A stretch of 64,000 nt of DNA from Kitasatospora terrestris (lineage in GTDB: Bacteria; Actinomycetota; Actinomycetes; Streptomycetales; Streptomycetaceae): assembly GCF_039542905.1 (NCBI RefSeq), contig NZ_BAABIS010000001.1:2790001-2854000 (forward strand), given 5' to 3'. Position numbers and translations under genes: made by a program. The notes beneath the pieces are model-generated. The model searched no databases and was not told where the DNA came from. It saw only the letters and a list, made by a program, of their open reading frames with translations. Shown here in pieces: positions 8,960-18,383 of the stretch. Each line of letters starts with the position of its first letter. Position 1 is the stretch's first letter.

Positions 8960-10189
8960 TCAGTCGACCAGGTCGCGGACCACGCCGTCGGCCAGCAGGC
9001 GCCCGCGCAGGGTGAGCGCGGCCCGGCCGCCGGCGAAGGCGTCCGCGTCCAGCAGGCCGTCGGCCACCGCGCGTTCGGCGGCGGCGCGGCCGTCGGCGGT
9101 GAGCAGGGTCAGCGGGCAGCCGTCGACCAGGCGCAGCTCCAGCAGGATCCGCTCGACCCGGCGGTCCTCCTCGGCGAGGACCTCGCGGGCGAGCGCCGGG
9201 GTGCGGCCCTCGGCGAGGGCCTGGGCGTAGGCGGCCGGGTGCTTGGCGTTCCACCACCGGACGCCGCCGACGTGGCTGTGCGCGCCCGGTCCGGCGCCCC
9301 ACCAGTCGGCGCCGGTCCAGTACAGCTCGTTGTGGCGGCAGCGGCCGGCGTCGGTGGTGGCCCAGTTGGAGACCTCGTACCAGGAGTAGCCGGCGGCGGC
9401 GAGCGCCTGCTCGGCGATCAGGTAGCGGTCGGCGTGCACGTCGTCGTCGATCATCGGCAGTTCGCCGCGCTTGACCCGGGCGGCCAGCCGGGTGCCGTCC
9501 TCGACGATCAGCGAGTAGGCGGAGACGTGGTCCGGCCCGGCGCCGATCGCGGCGTCCAGCGAGGCCCGCCAGTCGTCGTCGGACTCGCCGGGGGTGCCGT
9601 AGATCAGGTCGAGGTTGACGTGCTCGAAGCCGGCCTCGCGGGCCTCGGCGACGCAGGCCTCGGGCCGGCCGGGGGTGTGGTGCCGGTCGAGCAGCCGCAG
9701 GACGTGCGGGCGGGCGCTCTGCATGCCGAAGGAGAGCCGGTTGTAGCCGCCCTCGCGGAGTTCCGCCAGGTAGGCGGGGTCGACCGACTCGGGGTTCGCC
9801 TCGGTGGTGACCTCCGCGCCCTCCGCGAGGCCGAACTCGTCGCGGATCGCCGCGAGCATCCGGACCAGGTCGCGGGCGGGCAGCAGGGTGGGCGTGCCGC
9901 CGCCGAGGAAGACGGTCTGCACCGGCAGGTCGGCGTCGCCCAGCACCTTGCGGGCGAGCCGGACCTCGGCGATCAGGTTGTCGGCGTACGTCTCCTGCGA
10001 GGCGACCGCGCCGGAGCTGCGGAGCTCGGTGGCGGTGTAGGTGTTGAAGTCGCAGTAGCCGCAGCGGCTGGCGCAGTACGGCACGTGGACGTAGAAGCCG
10101 AACGGTCGCGAGCCGAGCCCACGGAGCGCGTGGGCGGGCAGGGAACCGTCGGACGGCACCGGGTCGCCGTCGGGGAGTGCGGAGGGCAT
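8960..10189 (-). CDS. hemW: Radical SAM heme chaperone HemW
   Basis: Radical-SAM protein related to oxygen-independent coproporphyrinogen oxidase, in the subgroup now regarded as a heme chaperone. The 409-residue product has the iron-sulfur motif C-x3-C-x2-C in YCASRCGYCDFN near residues 38-49. It also has the HemW-type GGGTPTLL SAM motif, TTEANPESVD, GMQS and LIYGTPGES. The C-terminal HemN_C part (HNELYWTGADWWGAGPGAHS) is complete. A GACAAT hexamer 6 bases before the ATG may be a leaderless -10 box. It is 57 bases downstream of the acyl-CoA ligase on the same strand. Confidence 0.92.
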   Translation of the reverse strand: MPSALPDGDPVPSDGSLPAHALRGLGSRPFGFYVHVPYCASRCGYCDFNTYTATELRSSGAVASQETYADNLIAEVRLARKVLGDADLPVQTVFLGGGTPTLLPARDLVRMLAAIRDEFGLAEGAEVTTEANPESVDPAYLAELREGGYNRLSFGMQSARPHVLRLLDRHHTPGRPEACVAEAREAGFEHVNLDLIYGTPGESDDDWRASLDAAIGAGPDHVSAYSLIVEDGTRLAARVKRGELPMIDDDVHADRYLIAEQALAAAGYSWYEVSNWATTDAGRCRHNELYWTGADWWGAGPGAHSHVGGVRWWNAKHPAAYAQALAEGRTPALAREVLAEEDRRVERILLELRLVDGCPLTLLTADGRAAAERAVADGLLDADAFAGGRAALTLRGRLLADGVVRDLVD

Positions 10190-10246
10190 GCCCCCATTGT
10201 CCGGTACGGCTCACCGATCTCGGAAAGCCGTACCGGACGGGCGGGA

Positions 10247-12145
10247 TCAGGCCTCGTTGGCGCCGGCGTACATCCCGGCCACCGCGTCCGCGTAGGTCTT
10301 CTCGACCACCGGGCGCTTGATCTTGAGGCTGGGGGTGAGTTCGCCGTGCTCGACGTCCAGGTCGCGCGGGAGCAGGTGGAACTTCTTCACCGTCTGCCAG
10401 CGCTGCAGCTCGCCGTTGAGCCGCTGGACGAAGCCGTCGATCAGCGCGACGGTCTCCGGGGCGGCGGCCACCTCGGCGTAGGACTTGCCGGCCAGGCCGT
10501 GCTCGGCGGCCCACGGCATGATCACCGTCTCGTCGAGGGCGATCAGCGCGGTGCAGAAGTTGCGGCCGTTGCCGATCACCAGGACGTTCGAGACGAACGG
10601 GCAGATCGCCTTGAACTTGCCCTCGACCTCGCTGGGCGCGACGTACTTGCCGCCGGAGGTCTTGAACAGGTCCTTCTTGCGGTCGGTGATCCGCAGGAAG
10701 CCGTCCGGGGAGAGCTCGCCGATGTCCTCGGTGTGGAACCAGCCGTCGGCCTCCAGCACCTCGGCGGTCTTCTCCGGCAGGTTGTGGTAGCCGCGCATGA
10801 TGCCGGGGCCGCGGAGCAGGATCTCGCCGTCCTCGGCGATCCGGACCTCGGTGCCGGGCAGCGGACGGCCGACGGTGCCGACCCGGATGTCCTCGGCGCG
10901 GTTGACGCAGGAACCCGCGCTGGTCTCGCTCAGGCCGTAGCCCTCCAGGATCGGCACGCCGGCGCCGACGAAGAAGTAGCCGATCTCCGGGGCGAGCGCC
11001 GCCGAGCCGGAGACCGCGCCGCGCAGCCGGCCGCCGAACGCGGCGCGGATCTTGGCGTACACCAGCTTGTCGGCGAGCGAGTGCTGCAGGCCGAGCGCGA
11101 ACGGCACGCTGTCGCGGCCGGTGGCGACCCGGTTGGCCTGGGTGGTGCGGGCGTGGTCGCGGGCGACCTTGGCGGCCCACAGGAAGATCTTGTACTTGGC
11201 GCCGCCCTCGGCTCTGGCCCGGCCGGCGATGCCGTTGTAGACCTTCTCGAAGATGCGCGGCGCCGAGGCCATGATGGTCGGCTTGATCGCGGGCAGGTTG
11301 TGGATGATCCGGTCGACCCGGCCGTCCACGGCCATCACGTGGCCGGTGGCGATCTGGCCGGAGATCAGCGTCTTGCCGAAGACGTGCGACAGCGGCAGCC
11401 ACATGAACTGCACGTCGTCGGCGGCCAGCAGGCCGCTCTCCTCCTGGGCGATGCCCTCGTACGCCCAGCAGTCGTGCACCAGGCGCACGCCCTTGGGACG
11501 GCCGGTGGTGCCGGAGGTGTAGATGAGGGTGGCGAGCTGCTCCTTGTCGAGGGCGTCGACCGCCTTCTCGATCGCGTCGGGGTGCTCGGCCAGGTACGCG
11601 GCGCCGCGCGTCTCCAGCTCGGCGAGGGTGAGCACCTCCAGCCCGTCGTGGGCCGGCAGCTCCTCGTCCGCGTCGAAGAGGACCACCCAGCGCAGGTCGG
11701 GCAGCTGGGCCTTCTCCTCCGCGGCCTTCGCCAACTGCTGCACGTTCTCCGCGAACAGCGCGCGGCTGCCGGAGTTCGCCAGGATGAAGGCGGTCTCGTC
11801 GGCGTTGGTGCTGGGGTAGATGGTGGTGGTCGCGGCCCCGGCGCACATGTTGCCCAGGTCTGCGAGGATCCACTCGATCCGGGTGGCGGAGGAGATGGAC
11901 ACCCGGTCCTCGGCCTCGATGCCCAGCGCCATCAGGCCGGCCGCCACGGCCTTGACCCGCTCGGCGGTCTGCGCCCAGGTCAGCGAACGCCACTGCTCGG
12001 CACCGGGCGCGCCGTCCGCGGCGTGCTCGTCGACCGGGACGGGGAAGCGGTACGCCTCGTGCTCCGGGGTGGCCTTTACCCTGCTGAGGAAGAGATGGGC
12101 CACGGAGGGCGGACGCCGCTCGATCATGGACTGCGCGGAACTCAA
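10247..12145 (-). CDS. Long-chain fatty acid-CoA ligase (AMP-forming)
   Basis: Membrane-associated enzyme that activates fatty acids with ATP and CoA for beta-oxidation or lipid synthesis. The 632-residue product is of the FadD15/ACSL type. Visible motifs are LIYTSGTTGRPKG (P-loop-like A3), GYGLSETSAG (A5), GWFHTEDIGEL (A7) and ITDRKKDLFKTSGGKYVAP (A8). The TTG at 12145 was chosen because GGAGG lies about 7 bases upstream; the ATG at 12127 has no ribosome-binding site. Its substrate chain length cannot be read from sequence. Confidence 0.9.
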   Translation of the reverse strand: MSSAQSMIERRPPSVAHLFLSRVKATPEHEAYRFPVPVDEHAADGAPGAEQWRSLTWAQTAERVKAVAAGLMALGIEAEDRVSISSATRIEWILADLGNMCAGAATTTIYPSTNADETAFILANSGSRALFAENVQQLAKAAEEKAQLPDLRWVVLFDADEELPAHDGLEVLTLAELETRGAAYLAEHPDAIEKAVDALDKEQLATLIYTSGTTGRPKGVRLVHDCWAYEGIAQEESGLLAADDVQFMWLPLSHVFGKTLISGQIATGHVMAVDGRVDRIIHNLPAIKPTIMASAPRIFEKVYNGIAGRARAEGGAKYKIFLWAAKVARDHARTTQANRVATGRDSVPFALGLQHSLADKLVYAKIRAAFGGRLRGAVSGSAALAPEIGYFFVGAGVPILEGYGLSETSAGSCVNRAEDIRVGTVGRPLPGTEVRIAEDGEILLRGPGIMRGYHNLPEKTAEVLEADGWFHTEDIGELSPDGFLRITDRKKDLFKTSGGKYVAPSEVEGKFKAICPFVSNVLVIGNGRNFCTALIALDETVIMPWAAEHGLAGKSYAEVAAAPETVALIDGFVQRLNGELQRWQTVKKFHLLPRDLDVEHGELTPSLKIKRPVVEKTYADAVAGMYAGANEA

Positions 12146-12311
12146 CGAGGACCTCCGGGGGGCGGCTTCGGTGGCGGCTTATTAACCGGCGAGTAACAAG
12201 AGGAGTATCAGCAGCCTAGGGGGTAGTTGGCCGTTCCAAAAGGGGGTGGGCCCCGGTGGCACACCCATCGGGCGGCAGTGCACAGGTTTTCCACAGGTTC
12301 CGTAATTTGGG

Positions 12312-14081
12312 ATGCGCGATTCACTTGACGACGACGAGAGTGTCACGGTGCTGATCCGACTGCTCCGGGCCCACCTGGGCCCCTACTCCAAACCCATCAC
12401 GCTGCTGGTCCTCCTCCAGCTCGTCTCCACCCTCGGCATGCTCTATCTGCCCACCCTGAACGCCGACATCATCGACGACGGCGTGGTCAAGGGCGACACC
12501 GGCACGATCCTGCGCCTCGGCGCGATCATGATCGGCGTCTCCCTGGCCCAGGTGGTCTGCCAGATCGGTGCCGTGTACTACAGCGCCCGCACCGCCATGG
12601 CGGTCGGCCGCGACATCCGCGCCTCGGTCTTCGACCGGGTGCAGAGCTTCTCCGCCAAGGAGCTCGGCCAGTTCGGCGCGCCCTCGCTGATCACCCGTAC
12701 CACCAACGACGTGCAGCAGGTCCAGATGCTGGTCCTGCTGGCTTTCACCCTGATGGTCGCCGCGCCGATCATGTGCGTCGGCGGCATCGTCATGGCGCTC
12801 AACCAGGACGTGCCGCTGTCCGCGCTGCTGCTGGCCGTGGTGCCGCTGCTCGGCCTGGTGGTCGTCCTGCTGGTGCGCAAGCTGCGCCCGCAGTTCCGCG
12901 GCATGCAGGTCCGGATCGACGGCGTCAACCGGATCATGCGCGAGCAGATCACCGGCATCCGGGTCATCCGCGCCTTCGTCAAGGACGGCCACGAGCAGCG
13001 CCGCTTCGGCGACGCCAACGGCGAGCTGGCCGACTACTCGCTGCGCGTCGGCCGGCTGATGGCCCTGATGTTCCCGCTGGTCATGGGCGTGGTCAACGTC
13101 TCCAGCGTCGCGGTGCTCTGGTTCGGCGCACACCGGATCGCCAGCGGCGGGATGCAGATCGGCGCGCTCACCGCGTTCCTCTCCTACCTGATGCAGATCC
13201 TGATGAGCGTCATGATGGCCACCTTCATGTTCATGATGGTGCCGCGCGCCGAGGTCTGCGCCGAGCGCATCCACGAGGTGCTCAGCACCGAGACCAGCGT
13301 GGTGCCACCCGCCACGCCGGTCGGCGAACTGCTCGCCCGCGGCACCCTGGAGCTGCGCGCCGTCGACTTCCGCTACCCCGGCGCCGAGGCGCCGGTGCTG
13401 CGCGCCATCGACATCCACGCCCGCCCCGGCGAGACCACCGCCGTGATCGGGTCCACCGGCTCCGGCAAGTCCACCCTGCTCGGCCTGGTCCCCCGGCTGT
13501 TCGACGCCACCGGCGGCACCGTGCTGGTCGGCGGCGTGGACGTCCGCGAGATCGACCCCAAGCGGCTCTCCGAGGCGATCGGCCTCGTCCCGCAGAAGCC
13601 GTACCTGTTCACCGGCACCGTCGCCTCCAACCTGCGCTACGGCAAGCCCGACGCCACCGACGAGGAGCTCTGGCGGGCCTTGGAGATCGCCCAGGCCAAG
13701 GACTTCGTCGAGCGCTTCGACGAGGGCCTGGACGCGCCGATCGCCCAGGGCGGCTCCAACGTCTCCGGCGGCCAGCGCCAGCGCCTGGCGATCGCCCGGG
13801 CGCTGGTCCGGCGGCCCGAGATCTACCTCTTCGACGACTCCTTCTCGGCGCTCGACTACGCCACCGACGCCAAACTGCGCGCCGCGCTCTCCCAGGAGAC
13901 CTCGGACGCCACGGTGGTGATCGTCGCCCAGCGGGTGTCCACCATCCGCGATGCCGACCGGATCATCGTCCTCGACGAGGGCGCCGTCGTCGGCACCGGC
14001 ACCCACCACGAGCTGATGGCCGACAACCCGACGTACCGGGAGATCGTGCTCTCCCAGCTCACCGAGCAGGAGGCGGCGTGA
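12312..14081 (+). CDS. ABC exporter subunit with degenerate nucleotide-binding site
   Basis: Half-transporter of 589 residues: six membrane helices in residues 20-320 and an ATPase domain after about 345. Walker A GSTGSGKST begins at residue 380 and the signature VSGGQRQRLAIARA at 484. Walker B ends in Asp508-Asp509 where the catalytic Glu is expected, and the switch His is Gln540 (IVAQRVSTI). These changes are those of the degenerate subunit in heterodimeric exporters such as TM287/288. It overlaps the next gene by 4 bases (GTGA), so the two are translated together. The ATG at 12312 lacks a clear ribosome-binding site; GTG at 12348 (VLIRLLRAHL) is a plausible alternative start. The substrate is unknown. 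Confidence 0.9.
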   Translation: MRDSLDDDESVTVLIRLLRAHLGPYSKPITLLVLLQLVSTLGMLYLPTLNADIIDDGVVKGDTGTILRLGAIMIGVSLAQVVCQIGAVYYSARTAMAVGRDIRASVFDRVQSFSAKELGQFGAPSLITRTTNDVQQVQMLVLLAFTLMVAAPIMCVGGIVMALNQDVPLSALLLAVVPLLGLVVVLLVRKLRPQFRGMQVRIDGVNRIMREQITGIRVIRAFVKDGHEQRRFGDANGELADYSLRVGRLMALMFPLVMGVVNVSSVAVLWFGAHRIASGGMQIGALTAFLSYLMQILMSVMMATFMFMMVPRAEVCAERIHEVLSTETSVVPPATPVGELLARGTLELRAVDFRYPGAEAPVLRAIDIHARPGETTAVIGSTGSGKSTLLGLVPRLFDATGGTVLVGGVDVREIDPKRLSEAIGLVPQKPYLFTGTVASNLRYGKPDATDEELWRALEIAQAKDFVERFDEGLDAPIAQGGSNVSGGQRQRLAIARALVRRPEIYLFDDSFSALDYATDAKLRAALSQETSDATVVIVAQRVSTIRDADRIIVLDEGAVVGTGTHHELMADNPTYREIVLSQLTEQEAA

Positions 14082-16069
14082 CGACCCCCGGACCGAAGAA
14101 GCCCGCGGGCGCCGCGTCCAACTCGCAGGAGGCCGCCGCCCGTCGCGGCCCGGCCGGCCCCGGCCGGTTCATGGGCGCCCAGGGCGCCGAGAAGTCAAAG
14201 GACTTCAAGGGCTCGACCAAGCGGATGCTCGGCATGCTCAAGTCCGAGCGCCCGCTGCTGCTCGGCGTGCTCGGACTGGGCAGCCTCGCGGTCGGCTGCC
14301 AGGTGGTGGGCCCCAAGCTGCTCGGCACGGCGACCAACCTGATCGTCGCCGGCAACGCGGGCGCCCACACCGAGGCCGGCAAGACCAAGCAGCAGGTCAT
14401 CGAGCAGTTGCAGTCGTCAGGCCAGGGCAAGATGGCCGACTTCCTCGGCTCGGTCGACTTCGTGCCCGGGCAGGGCATGGACTACGGCGCCATCGGCACC
14501 GTGCTGGCCTGGGTGCTCGGCATCTACCTGGCCGCCGCCGTGTTCGGCGTCTTCCAGGGCCGGCTCGCCGCGCTCGCGATCAACCGGGTGGTGTTCCGGC
14601 TGCGCGAGGAGGTCGAGGCGAAGCTGTCGCGGCTTCCGCTCAGCTACTTCGACAAGCAGCCGCGCGGCGAGGTGCTCAGCCGGGTCACCAACGACATCGA
14701 CAACATCGGCCAGTCCATGCAGCAGACCATGGGCCAGGTGGTGAACTCGCTGCTCACCATCGTCGGCGTGCTGGCGATGATGTTCTGGATCTCGCCGCTG
14801 CTGGCGCTGATCGCGCTGATCTCGGTGCCGGTCTCGGTGGTGGTCGCGGCCAAGATGGGCAAGCGCGCCCAGCCGCAGTTCATCGCCCAGTGGAAGACCA
14901 CCGGCACGCTCAACGCCCACATCGAGGAGATGTACACCGGGCACGCCCTGGTGAAGGTCTTCGGCCGGCAGGACGAGGCCGCCGAGATCTTCCGCAAGGA
15001 GAACGAGGACCTCTACGCCTCCTCGTTCAAGGCGCAGTTCATCTCCGGCATCATCCAGCCCGCGATGATGCTGGTCGGCAACATCAACTACGTGCTGGTC
15101 GCGGTGGTCGGCGGTCTGCGGGTGGCGTCCGGCGCGCTGTCCATCGGTGACGTGCAGGCGTTCATCCAGTACTCCCGGCAGTTCAGCCAGCCGCTCAGCC
15201 AGGTCGCCTCGATGGCCAACCTGGTGCAGTCCGGCGTGGCCTCGGCGGAGCGGGTCTTCGAGCTGCTGGACGCCCACGAGCAGTCCCCCGAGCCGCTCAC
15301 CCCCGAGCGTCCGGCCCAGGTGCACGGGCGGGTCGCGTTCGAGGACGTCTCGTTCCGCTACGACCCGGAGAAGCCGCTGATCGACGGCCTCTCGCTGAAG
15401 GTCGAGCCGGGCCACACGGTGGCGATCGTCGGCCCGACCGGTGCCGGCAAGACCACCATGGTCAACCTGCTGATGCGCTTCTACGAGGTCAGCGGCGGCC
15501 GGATCACCCTGGACGGGGTGGACGTCGCCGCGATGTCCCGCGAGGACCTGCGCTCGAACATCGGCATGGTGCTCCAGGACACCTGGCTGTTCGGCGGCAC
15601 CATCGCCGACAACATCGCGTACGGCGCCGGCACCGCCACCCGCGAGCAGGTGGTGGAGGCGGCGAGGGCGGCCCACGTGGACCGCTTCGTGCGCACCCTC
15701 CCCGACGGCTACGACACCGTGATCGACGACGAGGGCACCGGTGTCAGCGCGGGCGAGAAGCAGCTGATCACCATCGCCCGGGCGTTCCTCGCCCAGCCGT
15801 CCATCCTGGTGCTGGACGAGGCGACCAGCTCGGTCGACACCCGGACCGAGGTGCTGATCCAGCGGGCGATGGCCCGGCTGCGCAGCGGCCGGACCAGTTT
15901 CGTGATCGCCCACCGCCTCTCCACCATCCGGGACGCGGACGTGATCCTGGTGATGGAGAACGGTTCGATCGTCGAGCAGGGCAGCCACGACGAGCTGATC
16001 GCCGCCCAGGGGGCCTACCACCGCCTGTACCAGGCGCAGTTCGCTCAGGCGGTGGCCGAGGTCGACTGA
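14078..16069 (+). CDS. ABC exporter subunit, catalytic partner
   Basis: Half-transporter of 663 residues with a hydrophilic N-terminal extension of about 50 residues (Pro/Gly/Ala-rich) before the first membrane helix, and a large extracytoplasmic loop (about 85-130). The ATPase domain has Walker A GPTGAGKTT at residue 452, an unusual signature VSAGEKQLITIARA at 556, intact Walker B with Asp580-Glu581, and a canonical switch His (IAHRLSTI). Paired with the preceding subunit it would form a heterodimer with one active ATP site. Its 3' end overlaps the convergent EamA gene by 25 bases. Confidence 0.92.
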   Translation: MTTPGPKKPAGAASNSQEAAARRGPAGPGRFMGAQGAEKSKDFKGSTKRMLGMLKSERPLLLGVLGLGSLAVGCQVVGPKLLGTATNLIVAGNAGAHTEAGKTKQQVIEQLQSSGQGKMADFLGSVDFVPGQGMDYGAIGTVLAWVLGIYLAAAVFGVFQGRLAALAINRVVFRLREEVEAKLSRLPLSYFDKQPRGEVLSRVTNDIDNIGQSMQQTMGQVVNSLLTIVGVLAMMFWISPLLALIALISVPVSVVVAAKMGKRAQPQFIAQWKTTGTLNAHIEEMYTGHALVKVFGRQDEAAEIFRKENEDLYASSFKAQFISGIIQPAMMLVGNINYVLVAVVGGLRVASGALSIGDVQAFIQYSRQFSQPLSQVASMANLVQSGVASAERVFELLDAHEQSPEPLTPERPAQVHGRVAFEDVSFRYDPEKPLIDGLSLKVEPGHTVAIVGPTGAGKTTMVNLLMRFYEVSGGRITLDGVDVAAMSREDLRSNIGMVLQDTWLFGGTIADNIAYGAGTATREQVVEAARAAHVDRFVRTLPDGYDTVIDDEGTGVSAGEKQLITIARAFLAQPSILVLDEATSSVDTRTEVLIQRAMARLRSGRTSFVIAHRLSTIRDADVILVMENGSIVEQGSHDELIAAQGAYHRLYQAQFAQAVAEVD

Positions 16070-16977
16070 CGCCGCTCGGCCTGCGTCGCCAGGGGGAGGT
16101 CCGGTCCGCCGGCCTCCCCCTTCGCGCGCTTCGGGGCGGCGGTGGATCCCAGCGCGGTGGAGCCCAGGGCCACCGCCATGCCGACGATCTGCAGGGCGGT
16201 CAGCGACTGGCCGAGCGCCGCCCAGCCGATCACGGCGGCGGAGAGCGGGCTGAGCAGGCCGAGGAAGGCGACCGAGGCGGCGGGCAGCCGGCCGATCCCC
16301 TGGAACCACAGCCAGTAGCCGAGCGCGGTGTTGACCGCGGCCAGGTACAGGTAGCCGAGCAGGTTGGTGGCGGTCATCGCGGGCGGGGCGCCCTCGGCGA
16401 GCAGGGCCACCGGGAGCAGCAGCAGGCCGCCCGCGGTGAGCTGCCAGCCGGTGAGGGTGAGCGGTCCGACGCCTTCGGGGCGGCCCCAGCGCTTGGTCAG
16501 CACGGTGCCGGCGGCCATCGCGGCGGCGCCGGCGAGGCCCGCCGCCAGTCCGATCGCGTCCAGCCGGGCGGTGGCCTTCAGCACCACCAGGGCGACGCCG
16601 AACACGCCGGTGACGCCGGCGAGCAGCTTGCGGGGGCCGATCCGCTCGCCGAGCAGCGGGATCGCCAGCCCGGCGGCGATCAGCGGCTGGACGGCGCCGA
16701 GGACGGCGGCCACGCCGCCGGGGAGGCGGTAGGCGGAGACGAACAGCAGGGCGAAGAAGACGCCGATGTTGAGGGCGCCGAGCACGGCCGCCTTCCACCA
16801 CCAGGCGCCCCGGGGTATCTGCCGGGTGACGGCCAGCAGCACCAGTCCGGCGGGCAGCGCCCGCAGGGTCGCGGTCAGCAGCGGCCGCTCGGCGGGCAGG
16901 AACTCGGTGGTGACGGCGTAGGTGGAGCCCCAGGCGAGCGGGGCCAGTGCGGTCAGCAGCAGGGTGCGGGTACGCAT
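16045..16977 (-). CDS. EamA/DMT superfamily permease
   Basis: Inner-membrane transporter of 310 residues with ten predicted helices in two EamA repeats. The first holds PLAWGSTYAVTTEFLP; the second begins near ALVVLKATARLD and holds AAVNTALGYWLWFQG. Family members export amino acids or other small metabolites; the substrate cannot be predicted. AAGGAA precedes the ATG. It lies 20 bases downstream of the MFS gene on the same strand, so they may be co-transcribed, possibly under the divergent MarR regulator. Confidence 0.88.
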   Translation of the reverse strand: MRTRTLLLTALAPLAWGSTYAVTTEFLPAERPLLTATLRALPAGLVLLAVTRQIPRGAWWWKAAVLGALNIGVFFALLFVSAYRLPGGVAAVLGAVQPLIAAGLAIPLLGERIGPRKLLAGVTGVFGVALVVLKATARLDAIGLAAGLAGAAAMAAGTVLTKRWGRPEGVGPLTLTGWQLTAGGLLLLPVALLAEGAPPAMTATNLLGYLYLAAVNTALGYWLWFQGIGRLPAASVAFLGLLSPLSAAVIGWAALGQSLTALQIVGMAVALGSTALGSTAAPKRAKGEAGGPDLPLATQAERRQSTSATA

Positions 16978-16997
16978 GGCGAGAGTTCCTTCCGGGT

Positions 16998-18311
16998 TCA
17001 GCGGGCGGCCGGGGCGACGGGGACGCGGACCGGGGCGGGCGCCGCCGACCCGGTGGCCGGGGCGGTGGTCGTGGCGGTCGGCGCGGTGGTCGGGGCGGTC
17101 GGCTTCAGTGCGCGGGCCGCGCGGGTGAGCAGGGCCGCGCCGGCCAGGACGGCACCGGCGAGGACCAGCCAGGGCAGTCGGCCGTCGAGGGCGGAGAGAC
17201 CGGTGAAGAGCGAGGGGGCGAGGGCCGAGGAGAGCGACCAGGAGAGCTGGTAGGCGGCCATGTACCGGCCGCGCAGGGCGGCGGGCGCGGCCTCGGCGAC
17301 CAGGGTGGAGGCGGCCGGGTTGTGCAGGACCTCGCCGAGGGTGGCGACCACCACGGCGGTGAGCAGCGCCCCGGTGGTCCAGGCACCGGCGCCGGGCACC
17401 AGCAGGGCCTGGGCGAGGAAGGCGGCGGCGAACAGGACGGCTCCGGCGACGGCCGCCCGGTGCCGGGCGGTGAAGCGGTTGACCAGGCGGCCGGCGGGCA
17501 CGCCGAGCGCCGCGCAGAGCACGGTGTTGACGGCGAAGGCGACGCCGGTGACCGAGGCGGAGGCGTGCAGCACCCCGGTGACGAAGACCGGCAGCAGGAT
17601 CGCCAGCGAGGCGTAGCCGAGCGCGATCAGGAAGTTGGCGGCGGTCAGGCCGAGGAAGGGCCGGTCGGCGAAGACCGCGCGGTAGCCGGCCCGGGCGGCG
17701 GCGGGGCCGGCGGCGGCCGGCACCCCGGCGGGGACGCGCCGGGCGAGCAGCGCGGCGACCAGGAAGCTGACCGCGTTGAGCCAGGCGGCGACGGAGTAGC
17801 CGCCGTCGCCGGCCCAGGCGACCAGCAGGGCGGCGGCCAGGCTGCCGGCGCCGAGGCCCGCGTTGGCGAGGCTGCGCATCAGCGCCTGCATCCGGACCAG
17901 GTCGGCGCCGCGCACCAGCTCGCCGATCCGGGCCTGCTGGACGGCCGGGTGGCCGCTGGTGGCGATCGCGGTGACCAGGGCGACGGCGGCGAACGCGGGC
18001 AGCGACCCGGCCAACGGGTACACCGCGAAGGCGGCGCCGCGCACGGTGTACAGGAGCAGTTGCATCCGCCGGGCGCCGAAGCGGTCGACGGCGGTGCCGA
18101 TCAGCGGCAGGCACGCCATCGCGACCAGGCCGGTGACGGTCAGGACCAGGCCGATGACCGGCAGCGGCAGCCCGGTGACGTGTCGGAAGAACACCAGGCT
18201 GAACGGCACGTACATGCCGTTGCCGAGCGCGTCCACCGCGAGACCGGCGACCAGCCCGCGTTCCCCCGGGAAGCTCTGCTTCCCCTTGCCCACACCCCGA
18301 ATCGAAAGCAT
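16998..18311 (-). CDS. MFS transporter
   Basis: Secondary transporter of 437 residues with 12 predicted membrane helices (first at about 20-42). The MFS loop 2-3 motif appears in altered form as GTAVDRFGARRMQ. The C-terminal tail is Ala/Pro/Thr-rich and probably disordered (residues about 400-437). It is divergent from a MarR-family gene 72 bases away. That arrangement, together with a palindrome over its start codon, suggests regulated drug or metabolite efflux; this role is inferred from context. Confidence 0.88.
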   Translation of the reverse strand: MLSIRGVGKGKQSFPGERGLVAGLAVDALGNGMYVPFSLVFFRHVTGLPLPVIGLVLTVTGLVAMACLPLIGTAVDRFGARRMQLLLYTVRGAAFAVYPLAGSLPAFAAVALVTAIATSGHPAVQQARIGELVRGADLVRMQALMRSLANAGLGAGSLAAALLVAWAGDGGYSVAAWLNAVSFLVAALLARRVPAGVPAAAGPAAARAGYRAVFADRPFLGLTAANFLIALGYASLAILLPVFVTGVLHASASVTGVAFAVNTVLCAALGVPAGRLVNRFTARHRAAVAGAVLFAAAFLAQALLVPGAGAWTTGALLTAVVVATLGEVLHNPAASTLVAEAAPAALRGRYMAAYQLSWSLSSALAPSLFTGLSALDGRLPWLVLAGAVLAGAALLTRAARALKPTAPTTAPTATTTAPATGSAAPAPVRVPVAPAAR

Positions 18312-18324
18312 GTAAGTAACTTAC
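18312..18324. promoter_or_regulatory. Candidate MarR operator (GTAAGT-A-ACTTAC)
   Basis: Perfect 6-bp inverted repeat with a one-base centre in the MFS/marR divergent region. It covers a possible minus-strand -10 (TAAGTT at 18318-18323), which is 16 bases from a -35-like TTGACG (18340-18345). Binding there would block MFS transcription. The short AT-rich stretch stands out in this very GC-rich sequence. Confidence 0.55.
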
Positions 18325-18383
18325 CACTAAGCTAATTATCGTCAAGCCTCTTATCGGCAAGCGATCCGTGGCACACTGTCCGC

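Noticed and set aside
12773..14077. Long N-terminal extension of the second ABC subunit
   Set aside because: The frame is open but the translation is Arg/His/Ala-rich antisense-like sequence in a shifted frame of subunit 1; GTG at 14078, with the 4-base overlap, is the proper start.
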